Shown one piece after another: positions 43,903-53,751 of a stretch of DNA of 64,000 bases; position 1 is the first letter of the stretch, and every line of letters starts with the position of its first letter. The notes under the pieces are model-generated. The model worked only from the letters and a program-made list of their open reading frames with translations. It did not search any database and was not told the origin of the DNA. The DNA is taken from contig JAWSUF010000002.1 in assembly GCA_033549365.1 (NCBI GenBank), positions 474,082 through 538,081 of the forward strand, given 5' to 3'. The position numbers and the translations under genes are program-made. This DNA comes from Acidobacteriota bacterium. GTDB taxonomy: Bacteria; Acidobacteriota; Aminicenantia; Aminicenantales; Saccharicenantaceae.

Positions 43903-44385
43903 CTAATCTGAAAATAATTCTTTCCATTGATCCAAAGATAACGGCATCCTGTATTTCAATAACACTTTTTTCTTCAGGTTGATGAAGATAACATCCGTAT
44001 CCTTGAAGGCATTTTCCGAAATGAATTCATCCCCGGCTATGATAACCGGGAATCGAATGTTATTCCCCATGGCGAATCCCCTGATCCTTCTTGCGAGGAT
44101 TTTCGGAGATCTGTCGGGGTTGCTCGGAACAAATACACAGATTGAGGATGTTTCAAGCCCTGCCGAATACAGCCTATCGAGAAATTCGTCAAGATGGGCC
44201 TGACACAAGGGGCAAGACATCATGTTTTCATGAATAATCACTAAAACTATTTTTTCACTCACATGGGGAAAAATGTATTCTTGACCATCAATATGATCGC
44301 TCGGTCCGGAAATGATCTGCGAAACCGCGGAGTTCTCTATTAAGAGTAATAAGACCGCAATCCAAAGAATCTTATTTTTTAACAT
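43903..44385 (-). CDS. Exported thioredoxin-like (AhpC/TlpA-type) protein
   Basis: A 160-residue protein with a signal peptide (about 1-22, ending SAVSQ) and a thioredoxin-like core. A strand (KIVLVIIHENMMS) leads into a CPLC active site near 57-60, followed by a helix (QAHLDEFLDRLYSAGL). Later strands (FPVIIAGDEF, DVIFINLKKKVLLKY) match the AhpC/TSA layout. The CPLC pair is a plausible redox site for the twin-cysteine peptides encoded upstream. The gene overlaps the end of the propeller gene by 14 bp. AT-rich codon use. Confidence 0.65.
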   Translation of the reverse strand: MLKNKILWIAVLLLLIENSAVSQIISGPSDHIDGQEYIFPHVSEKIVLVIIHENMMSCPLCQAHLDEFLDRLYSAGLETSSICVFVPSNPDRSPKILARRIRGFAMGNNIRFPVIIAGDEFISENAFKDTDVIFINLKKKVLLKYRMPLSLDQWKELFSD

Positions 44386-45331
44386 ATTCCAAAAAATATT
44401 TTTTCAAGGCCGTGCCCTCGGCCTCTTTGACATAAAGAAAGTTTTCGTGATCGATTGTTAGAAAATGACTTGGTTCCTGAAGGATGAAAGTGGTTAAATA
44501 ATTGCCTTTATTATCAAGCACATAAACATCCCGATTAGGGTTTTCAGAGGCATTTCCTCCTAAAACGAATAAGTTTCCATATTTATCCAATGCAATATCC
44601 TTATAAATCATTTCTGTCGGGATGTTGTGTTTACTCACCTCGGAATACTTATACTTTGATCTTTTTCCTCCCAACAACATCTTTTTCCATATCAATCTTC
44701 TATCCTTATCGTACTTGCCGACATGATCTTCAAAAGAAGACATAAAATACATATTGCCTTGGCTGTCCAATACAAATTTTCCAAAGAGTTTAAAAAATTC
44801 TTCCTTGTTTTTCTCAAAGGAACTTGAAATTGATGATTCGGGATTGTTTATCTGAAGAATGGGAGGGGACTCGCCGATAGAAGGAGATAAAATAAAAATC
44901 CGGTTATCTCTTGTGACCTCCAAGTCGAATATCGGACCAGGATAAGAAATATGGCCTTGATAAAGCAGGTTATTGTCAAAGACTTGGATTCCGGAACGAT
45001 TCTGGTCGACAACATATAGTTTGTTATCGGCAAACTTGACTATGACGGGAAATTGGAATTCACCGGGCCCTTGACCTTTTCCCCCGGCTTGACTCACCAA
45101 CGAACCCTGTTTGTCAAATTTCTTGATTGAATAGTCCAACGAATCCAACAGGTAGATGAATCCTTTGTCATCAACAGCAACAGACGTCAAAAAGAAAATC
45201 AAGTCATCATCCAGGGATCCGATAGAAAGAACTTCTTCTATCCGGATGGATTTGAAGGGATTCTGACATAAACCGGGTTGTGCCATGATCCCAATGAGAA
45301 TCAATAAAATCCATATCTTCGATTTATCCAT
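44372..45331 (-). CDS. Six-bladed beta-propeller (NHL-like) secreted protein
   Basis: A 319-residue protein with signal peptide (about 1-22, ending GLCQ) and about six propeller blades in residues 40-310. Repeats show the pattern of a hydrophobic strand, then D-x-x-G-x-I/L-Y/F-x-L-D (VDDKGFIYLLDSLD, FADNKLYVVDQNRSG, LDSQGNMYFMSSF, LDKYGNLFVLGG, LDNKGNYLTTF). GGKGQGPGEFQFP is typical of 6-bladed/NHL propellers that follow small peptides in Bacteroidetes-type loci. It may bind the peptides encoded just upstream; this is inference. AT-rich, third in the run after the two peptide genes. Confidence 0.7.
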   Translation of the reverse strand: MDKSKIWILLILIGIMAQPGLCQNPFKSIRIEEVLSIGSLDDDLIFFLTSVAVDDKGFIYLLDSLDYSIKKFDKQGSLVSQAGGKGQGPGEFQFPVIVKFADNKLYVVDQNRSGIQVFDNNLLYQGHISYPGPIFDLEVTRDNRIFILSPSIGESPPILQINNPESSISSSFEKNKEEFFKLFGKFVLDSQGNMYFMSSFEDHVGKYDKDRRLIWKKMLLGGKRSKYKYSEVSKHNIPTEMIYKDIALDKYGNLFVLGGNASENPNRDVYVLDNKGNYLTTFILQEPSHFLTIDHENFLYVKEAEGTALKKYFLEYVKK

Positions 45332-45429
45332 TGGACTTCCTTAATAACCGGCGATCAACAATGTCCTGTTGATAACCGCATAAAACAACGCATCTCCGAA
45401 AAGGTTTATTTAACGATAGTTTTTTTTCA

Positions 45430-45648
45430 CTAAAGAAAAAGCAAACAAAAGGCCAATCCGTTTCCGCAATAGGGAAAGGCATAAGGTCCCGCCCACCAAT
45501 AGAAGCGCAAACATTTATGATATGCTTCAACGCATTTTTCTGATGTCACTTCACCTGTATGGGTAGGAATTACGGCAACAAACAATATCATTACCGATAA
45601 GACAATGGAAGCACGAACATGATGTTTATTAAAAAACAATCTTTTCAT
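45430..45648 (-). CDS. Small secreted twin-CX6C peptide B
   Basis: A 72-residue precursor with a signal peptide (about 1-31, hydrophobic ASIVLSVMILFVAV). The predicted mature part of about 40 residues carries four cysteines in the pattern C-x6-C-x14-C-x6-C (CVEAYHKC, then CGNGLAFC), ending CLLFL. The start at 45648 follows a GGAGA site; an upstream in-frame ATG (45750) would lie inside the peptide A gene and is unlikely. The same cysteine layout occurs in the neighbouring gene, so this is a tandem peptide family. I recognise no known bacteriocin or toxin. The cysteines could form two disulfides in a helical hairpin. Confidence 0.65.
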   Translation of the reverse strand: MKRLFFNKHHVRASIVLSVMILFVAVIPTHTGEVTSEKCVEAYHKCLRFYWWAGPYAFPYCGNGLAFCLLFL

Positions 45649-45656
45649 CTTTTCTC

Positions 45657-45878
45657 CTATTGCATGAACTGTAAACACCAAGCATAGCCGTGTGAGCAAA
45701 GCGTAATCGCCATGGGGAGGCCTAAAGTGATTGTATATGCAAAAAGGCACTTCACTAAGCCTTTTTTACAATCAGCACCGGCTCCGCCTTCTTCTGCATA
45801 CGCTGGAGTAAATGTTACGATCAACAACATCGCTATTGCTATTAGAATGCCCACCCACCTGTGAATCTTGTCTTTCAT
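45657..45878 (-). CDS. Small secreted twin-CX6C peptide A
   Basis: A 73-residue precursor. The Sec signal peptide is clear (basic start, then VGILIAIAMLLIVTF and TPAYA before EEGG). The mature part of about 45 residues has C-x6-C-x16-C-x6-C (CKKGLVKC, then CSHGYAWC). Shared with peptide B: Lys before the second Cys, Leu after it, G-x-A-aromatic before the fourth Cys, and a hydrophobic end. A perfect AAGGAGGTGA precedes the ATG, implying high translation. Only 8 bp separate the two peptide genes. Possible roles: secreted antimicrobial, signal or structural peptide oxidised by the thioredoxin-like protein; none is proven. Confidence 0.7.
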   Translation of the reverse strand: MKDKIHRWVGILIAIAMLLIVTFTPAYAEEGGAGADCKKGLVKCLFAYTITLGLPMAITLCSHGYAWCLQFMQ

Positions 45879-45955
45879 TTTTCACCTCCTTGACCTCTTT
45901 GTGTGACAACATAATGAAGATTATCTAAAGAAGCAAGCAATCTGAGTTGGCAATT

Positions 45956-46303
45956 TTATTGATTTGATTGTTGATTTTTTTGCCGGCATCGAGTAGGAGT
46001 CATACCCGTTGTTTTTCGAAAATCATGAAAAAAATTCCAAATGCTTCTATATCCAAGTAAATAGGAAATCTCCTTAACCTGGGCATCTGAATTCTTGAGG
46101 AACAATTCAGCTTTTTCCATTTTTTTCTGTTTGATGAACTTGATTAAAGAGATCCCCGCCTGCTTCTTGAATAAGGTGCTGAAGTAAGCGTAGCTAAGAT
46201 TTGCAATTCTTGAAAGCTCTTTAAGGCTAAACCTGCTGGGTGTTTCCAAATCATCCAAACTTTTCAAAACATGTTGTTTGACTTTAAATATTCTGAAGTC
46301 CAT
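45956..46303 (-). CDS. AraC-type HTH regulator (DNA-binding domain only)
   Basis: A 115-residue protein that is almost entirely an AraC/XylS double helix-turn-helix. The first helix-turn-helix is in SLKELSRIANLSYAYFSTLF, then a linker helix (IKQKKMEKAELFLKNSD), then the second HTH in QVKEISYLLGYRSIWNFFHD and the closing FRKTTGMTPTRCR. There is no ligand-binding domain, so activity may depend on amount or on partner proteins, as for MarA/SoxS. It lies 77 bp upstream of peptide A on the same strand and is the natural candidate to control the operon. Confidence 0.85.
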   Translation of the reverse strand: MDFRIFKVKQHVLKSLDDLETPSRFSLKELSRIANLSYAYFSTLFKKQAGISLIKFIKQKKMEKAELFLKNSDAQVKEISYLLGYRSIWNFFHDFRKTTGMTPTRCRQKNQQSNQ

Positions 46304-46493
46304 AGATTCCCCCTATTTATAAACACTCGGAAAAAATTTCACCGGATCTTGAAACCTATTCTCAATACTCCTCAACACAATTTGTTATTTTAGTCGTCTT
46401 GTTCGCAATGAAATTGCATTCCAAGGATGATATTTTCTAAATGTTCTTTCCCAACTTCTCCCGCAGCCTGTCCCCCCGATTCTCTTCTTGAAC

Positions 46494-46531
46494 CCCTGCA
46501 GGACGTTGAGCTTGTCGAAGGAGATGCAGGG
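46494..46531. repeat. REP-like imperfect hairpin containing a TTCGACAAGCTCAA core
   Basis: Seven-base arms CCCTGCA (46494-46500) and TGCAGGG (46525-46531) enclose a segment that on the minus strand reads CCTTCGACAAGCTCAACG. Cores of this kind occur as dispersed intergenic repeats in many unrelated bacteria. Only one copy was noticed in this window. It sits 24 bp upstream of the S9 fragment. Confidence 0.4.
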
Positions 46532-46554
46532 CTTGGAGGCGAATATGGCACAAG

Positions 46555-46680
46555 AAGCGGGACAAGGGCGTCGCCGTCGAGATTCTCGCCCTGCCCGACG
46601 AGGTCCACGGCTTCCTGCGCTATGCGAGCTGGCTCCGGGTGCTCGAAGCGGCCAAAGACTTCTTCGACAGGCGCCTTTAG
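46555..46680 (+). pseudogene. C-terminal fragment of an S9 peptidase (copy B)
   Basis: A frame ending with TAG at 46678-46680 encodes about 41 residues matching the last part of the S9 peptidase at 41220-43304: KRDKGVAVEILALPDEVHGF, then the same tail through DFFDRRL. A C-to-T change turns the CAG codon after RRL into the TAG stop. Upstream the match ends abruptly near a hairpin, and there is no start. It contains the catalytic His but neither Ser nor Asp. It is a leftover of a second S9 paralog or a duplicated target. Confidence 0.8.
46603..46677 (+). repeat. 75-bp direct repeat, copy B
   Basis: Identical to 43218-43292 in the same orientation. See the S9 gene for copy A. The distance between the copies is about 3.4 kb, spanning the AT-rich island. 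Confidence 0.9.
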
Positions 46681-46934
46681 CCCAAGTTCGATAGTTCTGC
46701 CCGCATAATTGATTCACTCTTATTCATTGTATTGATGTCTTATCTTGCTCTTCCTCTGCACTGGATAATGGTGCTGGGGATGAAAGAGCGTCTGCAAATG
46801 TCGTGGCGACTTTGGCCTCTTGAGTCGAACTTGGGTTGCCTGTTCCATCCGGGAGCCCGGAGGCTGGTTTTCAAGTCGACCCGCCTCTTTCGGTTCTGAC
46901 CAGCCGGCCGAGGCGCGGCCGATCCGCGCCCGCC

Positions 46935-47789
46935 TTATTTGTTGACGATCAGGCTGCCGTCCTGAATGCCTCCGGATTTGTCGATGGTGTAGCCGGCGGC
47001 CTTGAACAGATTGAGGGCCTGGGCCTTGGTCAGATCTCCCTTTTCAGCGAAAGAGATGCTCTGGAACGCGGGGCCGGATGCGGCCTTGGCGATGACGAAG
47101 TCCAGGCGGCCGGGGCCGTTATGGATGAAGATGATCTCGTCCCGATTCTCCGCGTCGCCCCGCATGTTGAAAGCCTGCCCGGTCTGGGCCAGACAGATCA
47201 TGCTGCCGTCGCTGAGGCGCTTGAATTCGTGGTAGGTGCGGGCGATCTTTTTCCCGGCCCGCTCCGTGAAGGTTTCGCTGACATAATATTCCTTAACGAG
47301 CTCCAGTCGACCGTTCCCGACCATGCGGTCTCCGGCCTTGGCCCCGGGTCCGAAGCCGTCCTTCGCGAGCTTGTCGTCCCAGCCGAAGGTGATCATGTCG
47401 CCTGATTTTTCGACAAATCCCTGGTAGCCGGCCAGCATCATCTTGCCCTCGAAACGGCCGTCCCGGTTGTCCGGGTTCATGATGTCGAATTGTACGGTGG
47501 CGATAAAGGTCGTCGGCGCCGTCACCAGACCCATGATGGGCATCCCCTCATAGGCGTTGACGACGGCTTCGTTCTGATTGTAGAGATCGCTCCATGCTTC
47601 CGACATGTCGGAGATTTTCTGCATGTGTGTCGCAGGCGGCGTTGCGGATGGCGGTGCTTCAGCCGGGATTGCGGCGGTTTCCGCGGCGGCCATGGATTCG
47701 CCGGGGGCTGCCGGAGCGGATCCGTCGGCGCAGGTGCCGAACAAGAAGACCATACATAAAACAACACTGATCGACATAAAGATTTTCAT
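46935..47789 (-). CDS. Exported lipoprotein of unknown function
   Basis: A 284-residue protein with lipobox FGTC (Cys20), an Ala/Pro-rich linker (about 25-55) and a single domain of about 60-280. Recognisable stretches: ATVQFDIMNPDNRDGRFEGKM, then MITFGWDDKL and YYVSETFTERAGKKIARTYHEF. It looks like a beta-barrel or lipocalin-like binding domain, but I recognise no family. The C-terminal 45 residues (DLTKAQALNLFKAAGYTID) form a helix-containing extension. A GGAGGAATC site precedes the ATG. The gene follows the YyaL-like gene by 64 bp and may be co-transcribed. Confidence 0.6.
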   Translation of the reverse strand: MKIFMSISVVLCMVFLFGTCADGSAPAAPGESMAAAETAAIPAEAPPSATPPATHMQKISDMSEAWSDLYNQNEAVVNAYEGMPIMGLVTAPTTFIATVQFDIMNPDNRDGRFEGKMMLAGYQGFVEKSGDMITFGWDDKLAKDGFGPGAKAGDRMVGNGRLELVKEYYVSETFTERAGKKIARTYHEFKRLSDGSMICLAQTGQAFNMRGDAENRDEIIFIHNGPGRLDFVIAKAASGPAFQSISFAEKGDLTKAQALNLFKAAGYTIDKSGGIQDGSLIVNK

Positions 47790-47853
47790 GATGATTCCTC
47801 CAATGAGCTTGAACTATAAGCCTCTATCAGCGGCGCGTCAATGCTCCCTCCCG

Positions 47854-49959
<2,106 letters not shown>

Positions 49960-50021
49960 GGGAGACACGATCCTTTCCCTCCCATTATACCCGGTTGAAA
50001 AAGCCGATGACGGAAGGTGGA

Positions 50022-50435
50022 TCAGAAACGGCCGGTCAGGAAGGGCTTGGGTTGCATCAAGCGGTCGATGGATTGAGTCAACGTGTCGAGATCGAGCGGT
50101 TTGACAAAGAAAATGCTGATGGCCAGGCGGCTCAGTTCGCTGAGGTTGACGAGATCGGGAAAAGCCGTGATCATGATGACCTCGCCGTCATAGCCGATTT
50201 TGCGGAATTTCGAGACGAGATCGAGACCGCATTGATCCGGGAGCTTGTAATCCGTGATCAAAAGGTCGAAATGACCGTCCTTGTAGGAACTCAGGGCTTC
50301 TTTGGAGTCGCCGGCCGAGGCGACATCGTATTTCTTCTTCAGGATCAGGGCGAAGGTTTTGCGGATATTTTCGTCATCGTCGACGATCATGATTTTTTTG
50401 TCGGACTTTTCGGCGGCGGCCGCTTTTCTTCCCAT
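50022..50435 (-). CDS. Receiver-only response regulator
   Basis: A 137-residue protein consisting of a CheY-like receiver: acidic triplet D19-D20-D21, phosphoacceptor D62 ([13 protein letters not shown]), Thr in VIMITAFPD and Lys in FFVKPLD. There is no output domain; a basic Ala-rich leader of 12 residues and a short tail ([11 protein letters not shown]) flank it. It resembles NtrC-type receivers in the YxLPDxxGL pattern. The start at 50435 follows AAGGAAG. No kinase lies next to it, so it is probably a phosphorelay or chemotaxis-like intermediate. A sigma-54-type promoter lies upstream. Confidence 0.85.
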   Translation of the reverse strand: MGRKAAAAEKSDKKIMIVDDDENIRKTFALILKKKYDVASAGDSKEALSSYKDGHFDLLITDYKLPDQCGLDLVSKFRKIGYDGEVIMITAFPDLVNLSELSRLAISIFFVKPLDLDTLTQSIDRLMQPKPFLTGRF

Positions 50436-50481
50436 GGTTCGGACTTCCTTTATGATGATAATAATTTCATAAGTTGAATAA

Positions 50482-50497
50482 GCATTTTTCGTGCCAA
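50482..50497 (-). promoter_or_regulatory. Sigma-54-type (-24/-12) promoter of the receiver-only gene
   Basis: On the minus strand TTGGCACGAAAAATGC followed by TT. The GG and GC pairs are exactly ten bases apart, and the element differs from TGGCACG-N4-TTGCT at one base. Transcription would start near 50470, about 35 bases before the ATG. Confidence 0.5.
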
Positions 50498-50597
50498 GAT
50501 CATCGGAGGTTCTCTCCTGAAAAACCTGTAAAGAAAATGTGTGACGATTCGATAGCGTCAAGATATTTTACATTTCAAGTTGACGCAAAAACGCACA

Positions 50598-50627
50598 TTG
50601 ACCGCTTTCAGGCCGCTGTGATATAAG
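50598..50627 (+). promoter_or_regulatory. Sigma-70 promoter of the Gfo/Idh/MocA gene
   Basis: TTGACC (50598-50603), an 18-bp spacer and TATAAG (50622-50627), 30 bp before the ATG. AGGAGA follows as ribosome site. Confidence 0.5.
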
Positions 50628-50657
50628 CAAAACAAGGGTGAAAGACAGGAGACAGAT

Positions 50658-52058
50658 ATGAAAGATCCCGAAAAACTTCCCAAGTCTGAAACATCGTCCA
50701 TGACCCGGCGCTCTTTTCTGGGAACTGCGACGGCGGCCGCTTCCGGTCTGATGATCGTTCCCCGGCATGTTCTCGGGGTCGACCGGAAAACCGGGAGGAA
50801 GGCGCCGAGCGACACCCTCAACATCGGTTGTGTCGGTGTCATGGGCAAGGGCTTTTCCGACATCCAGTCCGTGAGCGGAGAGAATGTCGTTGCCCTCTGC
50901 GATGTCGACGACGAACTGATGGCCCGTTTTCTCGGTTCGGACCGGCATGAACCTCAGAGGAAGGCCATGTACGACAAGGCCCGGAAGTACCGGGACTTTC
51001 GGATCATGCTGGAAAGGGAAAAAGGGCTGGATGCCGTGGTCGTCAGCACACCCGACCACACCCACGCCGTCATCGCCATGGCCGCGATCAAGTTGGGTAA
51101 ACACGTTTTTGTCCAGAAACCATTGACCCGGACGATCAAGGAATCCCGTCTGCTGGCCATAGCGGCCAAAGAGGCCGGAGTGGTCACCCAGATGGGAAAC
51201 CAGGGACACGCCGGGGAAGGCGCCCGCCTGATCTGTGAGTGGATCTGGGATGGAGCCATCGGCAATGTCCGCGAGGTCCATACCTGGACGAACCGTCCGA
51301 TATGGCCCCAGGGGGTGGATGCACCGAAGGAGATTCCGTCCTGTCCCGCGACTCTGGATTGGGACCTGTGGCTGGGCCCGGCGCCTTTCCGCCCCTATCA
51401 TCCGGCCTATCATCCCTTCAGCTGGCGGGGGCTGTGGGACTTCGGAACGGGGGCGTTGGGTGATATGGGCGCCCATATTATCGATCACCCGTTCCGGGCG
51501 CTCAAACTCGGCCATCCCGTGACTGTTCAGGCCAGTTCGACGAAATTCACAAAGGACTATGCGCCTATGGCGGAAATCGTGACCTATGAGTTTCCAGAAA
51601 GGGAGGGCCTGGTTCCGGTCAAACTGATTTGGCACGACGGAGGGCTGATGCCGCCCCGCCCGCCGGAACTCGAACCGGGGCGGATGATGGGCGATGACGG
51701 CGGCGGAGTGCTTTTCCGGGGCGAAAAGGGGCTTCTCATGTGCAGCACCTACGGAGAGAATCCGCGACTTGTTCCCGAGACGGCCATGCGCGAATACAAA
51801 CGGCCGGAGAAAACCATTCCGCGATCGCCCGGAATCGCCGAGGAATGGATCGAGGCCATCAAGACCGGAAAAAAATCGACCACGGACTTTTCCTACAGCG
51901 GGCCGCTCACCGAAGTCATGCTCCTGGCCAACGCCGCCGTCCGGGTCCAGGACCGGAATACCGTGCTTCAATGGGACGGGGGAAAGATGGAATTCACCAA
52001 TGTGCCCGAAGCCAATGAATTTCTGCATGCGCCCTACCGTCCGGGGTGGTCGCTGTGA
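50658..52058 (+). CDS. Gfo/Idh/MocA-family oxidoreductase with Tat signal
   Basis: A 466-residue NAD(P)-dependent sugar oxidoreductase. Tat signal with MTRRSFLGTATAAASG near 15-30, then a Rossmann domain (LNIGCVGVMGKGFSDI near 54-69; ALCDVDDEL), and VQKPLTRTIKESR, the equivalent of the E-K-P motif. A C-terminal beta-sheet domain of about 190-460 follows, with the conserved NQGHAGEGARLICEWI and GALGDMGAHIIDHPF. Exported members act on glycosides or sugar derivatives in the periplasm, often giving 3-keto sugars. It starts the three-gene run with DUF1080 and ThuA-like genes. Confidence 0.85.
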   Translation: MKDPEKLPKSETSSMTRRSFLGTATAAASGLMIVPRHVLGVDRKTGRKAPSDTLNIGCVGVMGKGFSDIQSVSGENVVALCDVDDELMARFLGSDRHEPQRKAMYDKARKYRDFRIMLEREKGLDAVVVSTPDHTHAVIAMAAIKLGKHVFVQKPLTRTIKESRLLAIAAKEAGVVTQMGNQGHAGEGARLICEWIWDGAIGNVREVHTWTNRPIWPQGVDAPKEIPSCPATLDWDLWLGPAPFRPYHPAYHPFSWRGLWDFGTGALGDMGAHIIDHPFRALKLGHPVTVQASSTKFTKDYAPMAEIVTYEFPEREGLVPVKLIWHDGGLMPPRPPELEPGRMMGDDGGGVLFRGEKGLLMCSTYGENPRLVPETAMREYKRPEKTIPRSPGIAEEWIEAIKTGKKSTTDFSYSGPLTEVMLLANAAVRVQDRNTVLQWDGGKMEFTNVPEANEFLHAPYRPGWSL

Positions 52059-52080
52059 CGGGCGGAGGCGAGGGGGAATC

Positions 52081-52863
52081 ATGAAGAAAACATGCGGCAT
52101 CCTTTTGGGAACGGGGCTGATTCTTCTTGTGGCGATGACGGCCTGCCGTCCCGCGGAAGAGCATCGGGTGGAGGCCGAAAGCATCCCTTGGGCGGTTCAT
52201 GATCCGGATCGGCCGTTGCCGCCGGTCGTCGACCCCGGCCCGGCCGGAAATCCGGTTCCGCCTCCGTCGGATGCGCTCGTCCTTTTCGACGGGTCCGGTT
52301 TTGGGGAATGGGTCGACGGAAAAGGCGAGCCGGTCCGATGGAAACTGGAACATGATTATATGGAAGTCGTCGCCAAGACGGGGTCCATCCGCACGGTGCG
52401 GGCTTTCGGCGACTGCCAGCTTCATGTGGAGTGGATGGCGCCGGAGGCCGTATCCGGCGAAGGCCAGGGCCGCGGCAACAGCGGCGTTTTCCTTATGGGG
52501 ATCTACGAGGTCCAGGTTCTGGACAGCTATGACAACCCGACTTACGCCGACGGCATGGCCGCGTCTCTCTACGGCCAGTTTCCGCCTCTGGTGAATGCCT
52601 GCCGCCCGCCGGGCGTTTGGCAGACTTACGACATCGTATTCCGCCGGCCGAGATTCGACGGTGAAGGCGGGTTGCCGTCTCCGGCGCGCCTGACCGTGTT
52701 TCACAACGGCGTGCTTGTTCACGATGCCGTCGAGCTGACGGGCCCGACGGCCCATAAAGCCCGCCCGCCCTACAAGGCTCATGCCGACAAACTGCCGATT
52801 TCTCTTCAGGACCACAGCGATCCGGTCCGTTTCAGAAATATCTGGATCCGTGACCTGGAGTGA
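52081..52863 (+). CDS. DUF1080 (3-keto-disaccharide hydrolase-like) lipoprotein
   Basis: A 260-residue lipoprotein with lipobox MTAC (Cys22), a Pro-rich linker and a DUF1080/LamG-like jelly-roll of about 65-258. Typical motifs: ALVLFDGSGFGEWVDG at the start of the domain, GQGRGNSGVFLMGIYEVQVL in the core, GVWQTYDIVFRRP, and the end ISLQDHSDPVRFRNIWIRDL. The family includes 3-keto-glucoside hydrolases and carbohydrate-binding proteins. It begins 22 bp after the oxidoreductase stop, preceded by GGGGGAATC. It probably cleaves or binds the product of the neighbouring oxidoreductase. Confidence 0.85.
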   Translation: MKKTCGILLGTGLILLVAMTACRPAEEHRVEAESIPWAVHDPDRPLPPVVDPGPAGNPVPPPSDALVLFDGSGFGEWVDGKGEPVRWKLEHDYMEVVAKTGSIRTVRAFGDCQLHVEWMAPEAVSGEGQGRGNSGVFLMGIYEVQVLDSYDNPTYADGMAASLYGQFPPLVNACRPPGVWQTYDIVFRRPRFDGEGGLPSPARLTVFHNGVLVHDAVELTGPTAHKARPPYKAHADKLPISLQDHSDPVRFRNIWIRDLE

Positions 52864-52974
52864 CATCCGAAACAGTTGTTCGGAAGGCCGTCCGTGTCGG
52901 GATGTGCGCTCAGGCAAACGGAATAGCCGCTGATGCGCCATCTTGAAGTGAATGTCCATAAGGAGCTGAAAATC

Positions 52975-53751
52975 ATGCGTTTTCACCTAAAAAAAAACTG
53001 CCTCCCGGCGGTCGGTTCGGGGATCTTGCTCGCGGCGATGGTCTTCGCCCCGATGGCCCATCCCGGGCCGGAAACCGTTCCGGCACCAGGAGAAACCCCG
53101 GTGGCTAAAAAGGCCCTTTTTGTCTGGGGCGGCTGGGACGGCCATGAGCCGGAGAAATGCACGGCCATTTTCGCCCCCTGGCTTGAGTCTCAAGGATTTG
53201 AGGTTGAGATTTCGAATACGCTCGACGCCTATCTCGACGTCGATAAACTCAAGTCTCTGGATCTGATCGTCCAGGCTTTCACCATGGCGACAATCACACC
53301 TGAACAGGAAAAAGGCCTTCTCGAGGCCGTAAAAAGCGGGGTGGGATTGGCCGGCTGGCACGGCGGTCTGGCCGACTCTTTCCGGAACAACACGGAATAC
53401 CAGTTCATGGTCGGCGGGCAATGGGTGGCTCATCCGGGCGGCATCATCGATTATGAGGTCAACATCACGGATCCGAACGATCCCATCACGGAAGGACTTC
53501 AGGATTTCAAAATGAAATCGGAGCAGTATTACATGCACGTCGATCCGATCAACGAAGTCCTGGCGACCACGACGTTCAGCGGCGAACATGCGCCGTGGAT
53601 CGAAGGCGTGGTCATGCCCGTTGTCTGGAAGAAGCTCTACGGGAAAGGCCGGGTGTTCTACACGTCGCTCGGCCATGTCGCGGCCGATTTCGATGTTCCG
53701 GAGGCCCGAACCATCGTCCAGCGCGGCATGCTCTGGGCCGCCCGCGAATAA
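52975..53751 (+). CDS. ThuA-like exported protein
   Basis: A 258-residue protein with a signal peptide (about 1-28) and a ThuA domain of about 45-255, a class I glutamine-amidotransferase-like fold found in trehalose and sugar metabolism. Motifs: [40 protein letters not shown] (minus the nucleophile Cys of true amidotransferases), and [10 protein letters not shown]. The start at 52975 follows AAGGAGC; an in-frame ATG at 52933 is less likely. Part of the sugar module. Its stop TAA at 53749-53751 lies inside a 14-bp tandem repeat, next to the MITE-like element. Confidence 0.8.
   Translation: MRFHLKKNCLPAVGSGILLAAMVFAPMAHPGPETVPAPGETPVAKKALFVWGGWDGHEPEKCTAIFAPWLESQGFEVEISNTLDAYLDVDKLKSLDLIVQAFTMATITPEQEKGLLEAVKSGVGLAGWHGGLADSFRNNTEYQFMVGGQWVAHPGGIIDYEVNITDPNDPITEGLQDFKMKSEQYYMHVDPINEVLATTTFSGEHAPWIEGVVMPVVWKKLYGKGRVFYTSLGHVAADFDVPEARTIVQRGMLWAARE

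Larger units (their letters stand above)
46304..46934. other. Intergenic junction region with repeat, S9 fragment and no intact gene
   Basis: A 631-bp stretch without an intact gene. The first 190 bp are AT-rich and contain the probable promoter area of the AraC-type gene (TATAAA near its start). A REP-like hairpin lies at 46494-46531 and a fragment of an S9 peptidase at 46555-46680. The last 250 bp (46681-46934) show no credible frame, RNA or repeat; composition shifts back to GC-rich after about 46850. Confidence 0.6.

Noticed and set aside
45324-45530. 68-codon minus-strand frame overlapping the end of peptide B
   Set aside because: It overlaps the peptide B gene in another frame, has no signal peptide and no ribosome site.
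46385-46717. 110-codon minus-strand frame between the island and the lipoprotein gene
   Set aside because: It runs antisense through the S9 fragment and the REP-like hairpin and has no ribosome site or protein-like composition.
50568-52184. 538-codon antisense frame opposite the Gfo/Idh/MocA gene
   Set aside because: Shadow frame without domains; the plus-strand gene is clearly real with Tat signal and Rossmann motif.
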